From Banduia mediterranea (GTDB taxonomy: Bacteria; Pseudomonadota; Gammaproteobacteria; Nevskiales; Nevskiaceae), in assembly GCF_031846245.1 (NCBI RefSeq), contig NZ_JAVRIC010000001.1, forward strand, positions 1-64,000: a stretch of 64,000 nt of DNA, in the 5' to 3' direction. How positions within the stretch are numbered: position 1 is the stretch's first letter; every line of letters begins with the position of its first letter. This document shows positions 57,468-64,000 of the stretch, piece by piece. Both the position numbers and the translations under genes were made by a program. The notes beneath the pieces are model-generated. The model made no database searches. It saw nothing but the letters and a program-made list of their open reading frames with translations, and was not told where the DNA came from.

Positions 57468-57962
57468 TCAGTGTGTGCGTGCAACACCGTCCGCAGCAGC
57501 CGGCGTCGTCTCGGCGCCGGGCTCGGCGGCAGCACGTTTGCGGTGTTCCAGATAAAGCGCGTCGAAGTTCACCGGCTGCAACAGCAGCTGCGGGAAGCCG
57601 GCGCGTTGCACCAGATCGGCGGCCGCTTCGCGGGCGAACGGGAACAGCTGATTGGGGCAGTAGGCGCCGAGTACGGCGCGCCGCTCTTCGCTGTCCTTGT
57701 CGAAACCACGAACCGCGAACAGGCCGGCCTGGTGGACCTCGATCAGAAATGCGGTGTCATCGCCGAGTTTGGTGGTGACGGTGACCGACAGCACGACCTC
57801 GACGCTTTCATCGTTCATCGGCTTGGCCGCGGTCTGCAGCTGCACATCCACCTGCGGCTGCCACTGCCGGGTGAAGACCGCAGGTGCCAGCGGAATCTCG
57901 ACCGAGGCATCCTTGAGGTAGATCTTCTGCAGCAGCACCTGCTTGGATTCTTCGTTGCTCAT
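57468..57962 (-). CDS. secB: Protein-export chaperone SecB
   Basis: A 164-residue tetrameric chaperone delivering preproteins to SecA. Typical segments: LQKIYLKDASVEIPLAP, AFLIEVHQAGLFAVRG, CPNQLFPFAREAAADLV and FPQLLLQPVNFDALY. Start ATG lies 5 nt after grxC. A variable, Ala/Pro-rich tail follows the conserved core. Confidence 0.97.
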   Translation of the reverse strand: MSNEESKQVLLQKIYLKDASVEIPLAPAVFTRQWQPQVDVQLQTAAKPMNDESVEVVLSVTVTTKLGDDTAFLIEVHQAGLFAVRGFDKDSEERRAVLGAYCPNQLFPFAREAAADLVQRAGFPQLLLQPVNFDALYLEHRKRAAAEPGAETTPAAADGVARTH

Positions 57963-57967
57963 GAACT

Positions 57968-58237
57968 CTATGGACCTTTGACTGCGGCGAGCAGTGGATC
58001 GAGCCCGCCTTGATGATCGAGGGCGGACAGATCGTCAAAGCCCCCGACATGGGTATCGCCGACGAAGATCTGCGGCACCGTGCGGCGTCCGCCGGTACGC
58101 GCGAGCATTTCGTCGCGACGCGCCGAATCCTCGTCGACCCTGATTTCCTCGATCGAGACGCCCTTGGACTGCAGCAGGCGCTTGGCCATCATGCAGTACG
58201 GGCAGACCCGTGTTGTATACATCTGTATCTTGCTCAT
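57968..58237 (-). CDS. grxC: Glutaredoxin 3
   Basis: An 89-residue glutaredoxin with the CPYC active site (VCPYCMMAKRLL), the cis-Pro in RTVPQIFVGD and the GG-D-L motif near the end. It reduces disulfides with glutathione. It lies between the rhodanese and secB genes, as in E. coli. Confidence 0.96.
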   Translation of the reverse strand: MSKIQMYTTRVCPYCMMAKRLLQSKGVSIEEIRVDEDSARRDEMLARTGGRRTVPQIFVGDTHVGGFDDLSALDHQGGLDPLLAAVKGP

Positions 58238-58272
58238 TGAGCCTACCCTTCGCTGATCGCCCCGGCTTGCGT

Positions 58273-58710
58273 CTACTTGCTCGTGACCGGCAGTCCGTCG
58301 GTCTGCCAGCCGCTGATTCCACCCTTCAGAGCAAACGCCGTGCCGTAGCCGAGTTTTTTGAGTTCGGAGGCGACGGATGGAGCGGTGGTGCCGATCGCGC
58401 AGTAGACGATCACCGGGCGTTCCTTGTCCTTGGGCAATTCCTTGATGCGTTCCTTGAGCTTGGCCGCCGGGATGTTGATGGCATTGATGATGTGGCCACG
58501 CTTGAAGTCGCCGGGTGCCCGTACATCGACGATCGCCGCATCCTGATCATTGATCAGGCGCACCGCCGCGCCGGCCGGCAGGCGCTTCTCGCCGCCGAGT
58601 TGTGCAAGTGCTTCATTGGCGACCAGGGCAGCCACCGCAACGGCCAGAGCCGTGAACAGGAAAGGGTGGTCGCCGACGAATTGAAGCAGCGACGGCAAGG
58701 ATAGATCCAT
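58273..58710 (-). CDS. Membrane-anchored rhodanese-like protein (YibN type)
   Basis: A 145-residue protein: an N-terminal membrane helix (FLFTALAVAVAALVANEAL) followed by a rhodanese domain with AIVDVRAPGDFKRGHI and the active-site loop VYCAIGTTAPSVA (catalytic Cys). The order rhodanese-grxC-secB-gpsA matches the yibN locus. It is the first gene of the unit, divergent from envC. Confidence 0.92.
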   Translation of the reverse strand: MDLSLPSLLQFVGDHPFLFTALAVAVAALVANEALAQLGGEKRLPAGAAVRLINDQDAAIVDVRAPGDFKRGHIINAINIPAAKLKERIKELPKDKERPVIVYCAIGTTAPSVASELKKLGYGTAFALKGGISGWQTDGLPVTSK

Positions 58711-58788
58711 CGTGGAAAGTGCGCAGTGCGGAGCCGAAAGTGGCCTATGATTGTAACCTTTTTGGCCCCCGGCCCGATTCGCGACCGC

Positions 58789-59955
58789 ATGATGCGCCGC
58801 CGAAACCCCGCTCTGCTGCTTGCCCTGATCATTGGCCTCGGTGCCGGCTGGGCTGCGAATGCCCAGGATTCCCAGGGCCTATCCGAGCGTGCCGCGGAAC
58901 TCGGCAAGGTGCAGCGCCGCATCGCCGAGGTTGAAAAGACGCTGGCGCGCGATCGCGGTAACCGTGACAGTGAAGCGCGCGAGTTGCGGGCAGCGCAGCG
59001 CGAAGTGGCGGCGGCAGCCGCCGATCTGAACGAAATCCGGGCGCGGGTGCAGACCCAATCCGACAAGGTCGAGGCGATCCGCGATCGTCAGCACCGCGAA
59101 ACGCAGCGTCTGGCCGAGCAGCGCCACGCATTGGGCCGGCAGGTCCGGCTTGCCTATCAGCTCGGTGGGCAGGCGCAGACACGGCTACTGCTCAATCAAG
59201 AAGATCCGGCCGAACTGTCACGGGTGAGCACCTGGTTCGACTATCTCAATCGCGCCCGTGCCGCGCGTATCGCCACGATCCGTCAGCAACTGCAGGTTTT
59301 GCTCGACCTCAAGGCCACGCTGGTTGGCGAACTCGAAACCCTGACCGTCTTGCGTGACGAACAGCAGTCGCGCGTGTCCGAGCTGGACCGGCGTCGACTG
59401 GAAAGCGCCAATGAACTGGCGGCCCTGGAATCGAAGTTGCGCAGTCGGGGACAGGAATTGTCGCAACTCCAGGCCGACGAGCGCGAACTGCGCAAGCTCA
59501 TCGAATCGCTGCAGGACGCACTGGCGGATGTCCCGCCTGATTTTCCGTCGGACAATCGGCCGTTTGCCGAACAGCGCGGTGAGTTGCCGTGGCCGGTGCG
59601 CGGCACGCTGTTGGCCCGCTTCGGGCAATCCAAGGCCGATGGCAAGCTCAAGTGGAACGGCGTCTGGATCGCCGCTGACGAAAACGCGCCGGTCCGCGCG
59701 GTGTCCGCCGGGCGCGTCGCCTATGTCGGCTGGATGCATCGTTACGGACTGATACTCGTGATCGAGCATGGCAAGGGCTACTTCACCCTGTATGGCCACA
59801 ATGCCTCGGTCGACAAGGCCGCCGGAGAGACGGTGCGCACTGGCGAGACCATCGCTCAGGTCGGTGCCACCGGTGGCCAGGAACGGCCCGGTCTGTACTT
59901 CGAGATTCGCAAGGGTTCCGACCCGGTCGATCCGCAAAGCTGGCTCGCAAAATAG
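58789..59955 (+). CDS. envC: EnvC-type amidase activator (murein hydrolase regulator)
   Basis: A 388-residue periplasmic protein. After a signal peptide (RRNPALLLALIIGLGAGWAANA) comes a long coiled coil (about residues 30-240) and a C-terminal LytM/M23 domain. The domain lacks the zinc ligands of true peptidases: the expected HxxxD is replaced in WNGVWIAADENAP and the HxHFE of active enzymes is LYFEIR. This is the known state of EnvC, which activates AmiA and AmiB at the septum. ATG at 58789 (or the next codon, also ATG) precedes the signal peptide; an upstream ATG at 58747 is less likely. Confidence 0.92.
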   Translation: MMRRRNPALLLALIIGLGAGWAANAQDSQGLSERAAELGKVQRRIAEVEKTLARDRGNRDSEARELRAAQREVAAAAADLNEIRARVQTQSDKVEAIRDRQHRETQRLAEQRHALGRQVRLAYQLGGQAQTRLLLNQEDPAELSRVSTWFDYLNRARAARIATIRQQLQVLLDLKATLVGELETLTVLRDEQQSRVSELDRRRLESANELAALESKLRSRGQELSQLQADERELRKLIESLQDALADVPPDFPSDNRPFAEQRGELPWPVRGTLLARFGQSKADGKLKWNGVWIAADENAPVRAVSAGRVAYVGWMHRYGLILVIEHGKGYFTLYGHNASVDKAAGETVRTGETIAQVGATGGQERPGLYFEIRKGSDPVDPQSWLAK

Positions 59956-60099
59956 GGTCTCGCGGTTCCCGCCGGACCGCACGGGCCCAGACCGGCCTCG
60001 ACGGGAGCGGCCGGCTGTGGCGCGCCTGCGATGTGCTACGCTCGCTCGAAACCCGTTTCGCAGCTTGAAAATCCATTGTTTTCCGGAGTCGTAAACCAG

Positions 60100-61452
60100 A
60101 TGATCCGATCAGTACGCACGCCGCTCGCCGTCGCCGCGGGCATGTTCCTCGGTTTGTCGGTGGCGCTCACGCATGGCGTGTGGGCCGACCGCCAGGCCGC
60201 CGTGCAGATGTCGGACGACATGGGATCCTTGCCGGTCAAGGATCTGCAGACCTTCGTCGAGATCCTCAATCGCGTGAAGGCGGACTACGTCGAAGAAGTG
60301 AGCGACGAACAACTGTTCGAAAGCGCCATTCGCGGCATGCTCGATGGCCTCGATCCGCATTCGGCCTATCTGGATGCGGAGGAATTCCGCGAGATCACGA
60401 TCTCCACCTCCGGCAAGTTCGGCGGCCTCGGCATCGAAGTGCAGATGCAGGACGGCTTCGTGCGTGTGGTCGCGCCGATCGATGAAACCCCCGCCGCGCG
60501 TGCCGGCATCCAGCCGGGCGATCTCATCGTCAAGATCGACGACGCGCCGGTCAAGGGTCTGTCGCTGATCGACGCAGTCAAGAAAATGCGCGGCGACCCC
60601 GGTACCAAGATCAAGCTGATGGTAGTCCGTCAGACCGAACCGCAGCCGCTGAACGTGGAACTGACGCGCGACATCATCAAGGTGTCCAGCGTGCGCAGCC
60701 GCATGCTCGAAGGCAAGCTCGGCTACGTGCGCATCAGCACCTTCGCGTCCAACACCGGACAGACCCTCGACGCCGAGATCAAGAAGCTGCAGAAAGAAGC
60801 CGGCGGCGAACTCGAAGGCCTGATTCTGGACCTGCGCAACAATCCGGGTGGCGTACTCAACGCGGCCGTCGAAGTGTCGGATACCTTCCTGGACTCAGGC
60901 TCGATCGTCTCGATCAAGGGCCGTGAGGCTGATGCCGGCCGCGAATTCAATGCCACCGCGGGCGACGCCCTCGGCGGCAAGCCGCTGGTGGTGATGGTCA
61001 ACACCGGCTCCGCATCGGCTTCCGAAATCGTCGCTGGCGCCTTGCAGGACCAGCACCGCGCCGTGCTGGTGGGCGCCAAGACCTTCGGCAAGGGTTCGGT
61101 GCAGACCATCCTTCCGCTGCAGAACGATTCCGCGATCAAACTGACCACGGCGCGTTACTACACGCCGTCCGGCCGCTCGATCCAGGCCGAAGGCATCGAG
61201 CCGGACATCAAGATCCGTCCGCTCAAGGTCAGCCAGGTCGAGGACAACGATCTGACACCGATCACCGAGGCCGATCTGTCGCGCCATCTCGAAAATCCGG
61301 ACAGCGAGGACGCCGAGAACGACGGAGCGGCCGATGAAGCCAAGCCCACCGTCGATTCGCCTGAGGACCTCAAATCCCTCGCCGAGAACGACTACGCGCT
61401 GTACGAATCGCTGAACCTGCTCAAGGGTCTGGTTATCTCCGGCCGTCGCTGA
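60100..61452 (+). CDS. Carboxyl-terminal processing protease (S41, CtpA type)
   Basis: A 450-residue protease with an N-terminal membrane/signal segment ([21 protein letters not shown]), a PDZ domain ([33 protein letters not shown]) and the S41 catalytic core: Ser in [15 protein letters not shown] and Lys in KTFGKGSVQ. Tail is acidic. ATG at 60100 follows GGAG. It lies between envC and the deacetylase, as in enteric envC-yibQ loci, which have no ctp here, so the insertion may be a lineage feature. Confidence 0.93.
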   Translation: MIRSVRTPLAVAAGMFLGLSVALTHGVWADRQAAVQMSDDMGSLPVKDLQTFVEILNRVKADYVEEVSDEQLFESAIRGMLDGLDPHSAYLDAEEFREITISTSGKFGGLGIEVQMQDGFVRVVAPIDETPAARAGIQPGDLIVKIDDAPVKGLSLIDAVKKMRGDPGTKIKLMVVRQTEPQPLNVELTRDIIKVSSVRSRMLEGKLGYVRISTFASNTGQTLDAEIKKLQKEAGGELEGLILDLRNNPGGVLNAAVEVSDTFLDSGSIVSIKGREADAGREFNATAGDALGGKPLVVMVNTGSASASEIVAGALQDQHRAVLVGAKTFGKGSVQTILPLQNDSAIKLTTARYYTPSGRSIQAEGIEPDIKIRPLKVSQVEDNDLTPITEADLSRHLENPDSEDAENDGAADEAKPTVDSPEDLKSLAENDYALYESLNLLKGLVISGRR

Positions 61453-61471
61453 CCGTCAGCGGGGGCTTCGA

Positions 61472-62311
61472 GTGCGGGGACAACTCGAACTGCGGACAAG
61501 CCTGCTGGTCACCTTGACGCTGCTCGGCGTGCTGTTCGCGCCGAGCGGCCAGGCCGAACCGGCGATCGCCATCATCATCGACGACATCGGCTACCGCCGC
61601 GCCGATGGCCTGCGTGCGCTGGCTCTGCCCGGGGCGCTGGCCTACGCGGTGCTGCCGTTCACGCCTTACGGCGTGGAACAGGCCGCGCTGGCGCGCGACA
61701 AGGGTTCCGAAGTGCTGCTGCACCTGCCGCTGGAAGCGCAGAGCGGCGTGCTGCATCCGGCTGCGATCCGCATCGATGATGACCGTGCCGCGCTGGCGCG
61801 GCGTTTCCGTGACGCCATGCTGTTCCTGCCCGATGCCGACGGCATCAACAATCATCAGGGCAGCCTGGTCACTGCCAGCCGTCGCGAGATGAACTGGCTG
61901 ATGTCGGAAATCAGTGCGCTCGGCGGCCTGTACTTTGTCGACAGCAAGACCAGCTCGATGAGCGTGGCCTATGGCACGGCACGCAGTGCCGGAGTGCCCA
62001 GCACGCAGCGTGATGTGTTTCTGGACGATGCGCCGGGTCTCGAAGCCGCGCATCGCCAGTTTCATCGCCTCGTCGCACGCGCCTACAAGAAGGGCACGGC
62101 GCTGGCGATCGGCCATCCGCACCCGCAGACCCTGTCGGTGCTTGAGGCGGAGCTGCCGCGGCTTGCCGACTACGGTGTGCGACTGGTATCGCCAAGCGAG
62201 CTGATCCGTGAACAGAACGGTCAGCAGACTAGGCCAGCCGAGCCGCTGATCAAGGCCGACGCCGGCTCCGCCACCCCATCAGCAGCCCCGCCGCCGCGAC
62301 TGGCGCGCTGA
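61472..62311 (+). CDS. yibQ: Divergent polysaccharide deacetylase (YibQ family)
   Basis: A 279-residue periplasmic protein of DUF610/YibQ type: signal peptide then IAIIIDDIGYRRADGL, VLLHLPLEAQ, GINNHQGSLVTAS and FVDSKTSSMSVAY, the divergent deacetylase signatures. Start is a GTG (AGTGCGGG), 20 nt after ctpA. Its 3' end overlaps ubiB on the other strand by 62 nt. The substrate is unknown. Confidence 0.9.
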   Translation: MRGQLELRTSLLVTLTLLGVLFAPSGQAEPAIAIIIDDIGYRRADGLRALALPGALAYAVLPFTPYGVEQAALARDKGSEVLLHLPLEAQSGVLHPAAIRIDDDRAALARRFRDAMLFLPDADGINNHQGSLVTASRREMNWLMSEISALGGLYFVDSKTSSMSVAYGTARSAGVPSTQRDVFLDDAPGLEAAHRQFHRLVARAYKKGTALAIGHPHPQTLSVLEAELPRLADYGVRLVSPSELIREQNGQQTRPAEPLIKADAGSATPSAAPPPRLAR

Positions 62312-63839
62312 TCCACGGCGTGACCGCGCAGGCGAAGCCGATCGCCGCCGCGATGATCAGGCCGGTGCCGACGACGGCTTGACGCAGCGCACGCTGCCCC
62401 TCCCGCATCTGCGCATGCAGTGCCAACAGCGCGAGCTGGGTACGCTGTGCATCGCTGCCATCAAGCTGTTTCAGCGCCCGCGTCGCCAGCTCCGGCAGCA
62501 CTTCGGCGAGCGTCGGCAGCTGCGCACGTGCGCGCTCCAGCATGCCGGCCGGGCCCAGGCGGTTGCGCATCCATTCTTCCATGATCGGCTTGGCCGATTT
62601 CCACAGGTCCAGCTCCGGATCGAGCTGGCGGCCCAGGCCTTCGACCTGCAACAGGGTCTTCTGCAGCAACACCAATTGCGGCTGCACCTGATAGTCGAAG
62701 CGTCGCGCCACCTGGAACAGCCGCATCAGGAAGAAACCGAAGGAGATGTCCTTGATCGGCCGGCCGAAGATCGGTTCGCTGATGGTGCGGATCGCAGCCT
62801 CGAAATCCTCGACGCGCGTGCTCGAAGGAATCCAGCCGGATTCCAGATGCAGCTCGGCGATGCGCCGATAGTCGCGATTGAAGAAGGCCAGGAAGTTCTC
62901 GGCCAGATAACGCTGATCCGAGGGCGCCAGCGTGCCGACGATGCCGAAGTCGATCGCCAGATAGCGCGGGTCCTGCGGGTCCGAGGCGTCGACGATGATG
63001 TTGCCGGGGTGCATGTCCGCGTGGAAGAAATTGTCGCGGAACACCTGTTTGAAGAAGATTTCGACGCCGCGTTCGGACAGCTTCTTGAAGTCCACGCCCA
63101 GTTCACGCAGATAGGCAAGCTCCCGAATCGAAACGCCGTGGATGCGCTCCATCGTCAGCACGTCCGGCTTGGTGTAGTCCCACAGCACCAGCGGGTGATA
63201 GATCAGCGGCGAGCCCAGCCAGTTGCGGCGCAGCTGCGAACAGCTGGCGCCTTCGCGCATCAGGTCCAGCTCGTCAAGGATGATGCGTTCGAACTCGGCC
63301 ACGATCTCGCGCGGCCGCAGACGGGCCGCTTGCTGACTGAATCGCGTGGCCAGTTCGGCCAGTGTCCGCATGAGGGCGATGTCACCGCGTATCGTCTTTT
63401 CGATCCCTGGGCGAATCACCTTGACCACGACCTCGAAGCCGGGATCGTCGGCGCTGACCGGATGCAGGCGCGCCGCGTGAACCTGCGCCACCGAGGCCGA
63501 GGCCATCGGCGTTTCGTCGAACTCGGCATACAGCTCCGAAACCGGTTTGCCGAGCGCGCGTTCGATGATCGCGCGCGCCTCGCTGCCCGGAAACGGCGGC
63601 ACCTGATCCTGCAGTTTCATCAGTTCCAGCGCGATGTCCGCCGGCACGATGTCCGGCCGCGTCGACAGCGCCTGGCCGAACTTGATGAACACCGGCCCGA
63701 GTTCCTGCAGCGCAAGACGCAGGCGTTCGCCGCGCGGCGTGCCGGTCTTGCGCGGCTTGCCGTCGAGAAATTCGCGTAGACCGTAGCGGTGGACGATGCG
63801 ATGAATCTGCCAGAGCCGGCCGAGACGGCCGCCCCTCAT
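62250..63839 (-). CDS. ubiB: Ubiquinone biosynthesis regulatory kinase UbiB
   Basis: A 529-residue ABC1/ADCK-like protein needed for ubiquinone synthesis. The family signature KxGQ appears as FIKFGQALSTRPD, the Ala-rich loop as ASASVAQVH, kinase-like HADMHPGNIIV and DFGIVG. The C-terminal two transmembrane helices are present (VVGTGLIIAAAIGFACAV, WISAPVAAAGLLMGW). Its ATG overlaps the ubiJ stop. The stop lies inside the end of the convergent yibQ. Confidence 0.97.
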   Translation of the reverse strand: MRGGRLGRLWQIHRIVHRYGLREFLDGKPRKTGTPRGERLRLALQELGPVFIKFGQALSTRPDIVPADIALELMKLQDQVPPFPGSEARAIIERALGKPVSELYAEFDETPMASASVAQVHAARLHPVSADDPGFEVVVKVIRPGIEKTIRGDIALMRTLAELATRFSQQAARLRPREIVAEFERIILDELDLMREGASCSQLRRNWLGSPLIYHPLVLWDYTKPDVLTMERIHGVSIRELAYLRELGVDFKKLSERGVEIFFKQVFRDNFFHADMHPGNIIVDASDPQDPRYLAIDFGIVGTLAPSDQRYLAENFLAFFNRDYRRIAELHLESGWIPSSTRVEDFEAAIRTISEPIFGRPIKDISFGFFLMRLFQVARRFDYQVQPQLVLLQKTLLQVEGLGRQLDPELDLWKSAKPIMEEWMRNRLGPAGMLERARAQLPTLAEVLPELATRALKQLDGSDAQRTQLALLALHAQMREGQRALRQAVVGTGLIIAAAIGFACAVTPWISAPVAAAGLLMGWRSRRRP

Positions 63840-64000
63840 GCGGCGGGCTCCGACAATTTGCGATCGAGTCGGTCCAGGCGCGCGCCGAAGCGCTCCACGT
63901 CATCGCGCAGGCGCTCCACGCCATCGCCCCAGAGTTCGATGTCGGCGCGGTGCACCAGATCGCGGCGTTCCTCGCGCAGGTAGTCCGCCGTGTCCAGGGA
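63836..64000 (-). CDS. ubiJ: UbiJ, SCP2-domain ubiquinone biosynthesis accessory factor (C-terminal part only)
   Basis: The last 54 codons of a frame that enters from the right edge. The peptide includes TADYLREERRDLVHRADIE and ends DRLDRKLSEPAA, the charged C-terminal coiled coil of UbiJ. Its stop overlaps the ubiB start (ATGA), matching the ubiE-ubiJ-ubiB order. The N-terminal SCP2 domain is outside the window. Confidence 0.85.
   Translation of the reverse strand, partial: SLDTADYLREERRDLVHRADIELWGDGVERLRDDVERFGARLDRLDRKLSEPAA

Noticed and set aside
58789-59955. EnvC as an active M23 endopeptidase
   Set aside because: The zinc ligands expected in HxxxD and HxH are replaced, so it is the catalytically inactive activator type.

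Overview
The window is a high-GC (roughly 60-65 %) gammaproteobacterial chromosome segment spanning the replication-origin neighbourhood. Gene order (gyrB-recF-dnaN-dnaA on one strand, rpmH-rnpA-yidD-yidC-mnmE on the other; rhodanese-grxC-secB-gpsA facing envC-ctpA-yibQ; ubiJ-ubiB), an ApaG/SufT pair, PurT plus PurE/PurK, and CsrB/RsmY-type small RNAs all fit Gammaproteobacteria. The style is closest to the Nevskiales/Xanthomonadales end of the class, but the exact taxon is inference. No tRNA, rRNA or CRISPR array was seen.

Layout. 0-10.3 kb: a small outer-membrane barrel protein, two c-type cytochromes, MAPEG protein, polyphosphate metabolism (ppx, ppk1), glycerophosphodiesterase, pyruvate kinase, purT, dtd. 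10.28-10.70 kb: two tandem, homologous GGA-rich small RNAs, each with its own activator-type promoter and strong terminator. 11-16 kb: a lipid A-type acyltransferase and a four-gene Gld-like ABC system. 16-24.9 kb: a GNAT gene remnant, mutM, an Old Yellow Enzyme, apaG, sufT, a SIMPL-domain protein, purE-purK, an orphan ParA coupled to an eroded DegV gene, and a secreted amidase. 25-35.4 kb: the origin cluster, with two perfect parS sites inside recF and a group of DnaA-box-like sites between dnaN and dnaA.

35.4-46.1 kb: an accessory island directly downstream of mnmE, where mnmG/rsmG/parAB often lie. It carries five co-directional genes: an SNF2-type helicase with an extended N-terminal region, a DUF4391 protein, a type III DNA methyltransferase (Mod), a Fic-domain protein and a type III restriction helicase-nuclease (Res). 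The likely role is anti-phage defence. The Mod gene has a low-GC centre, consistent with exchange of its target-recognition region.

46.4-64 kb: core genes resume: thioesterase-like and NUDIX proteins, an inositol-phosphatase-family enzyme, cobalamin adenosyltransferase and cobalamin-binding protein, ampD-ampE, a large M16 peptidase, DUF2007, trmL, an uncharacterised membrane protein, the rhodanese-grxC-secB-gpsA operon, envC, ctpA, a divergent polysaccharide deacetylase, ubiB and the truncated end of ubiJ.

The strongest leads are the tandem Rsm/Csr-type sRNAs, the parS pair embedded in recF, and the five-gene helicase/Mod/Fic/Res island.
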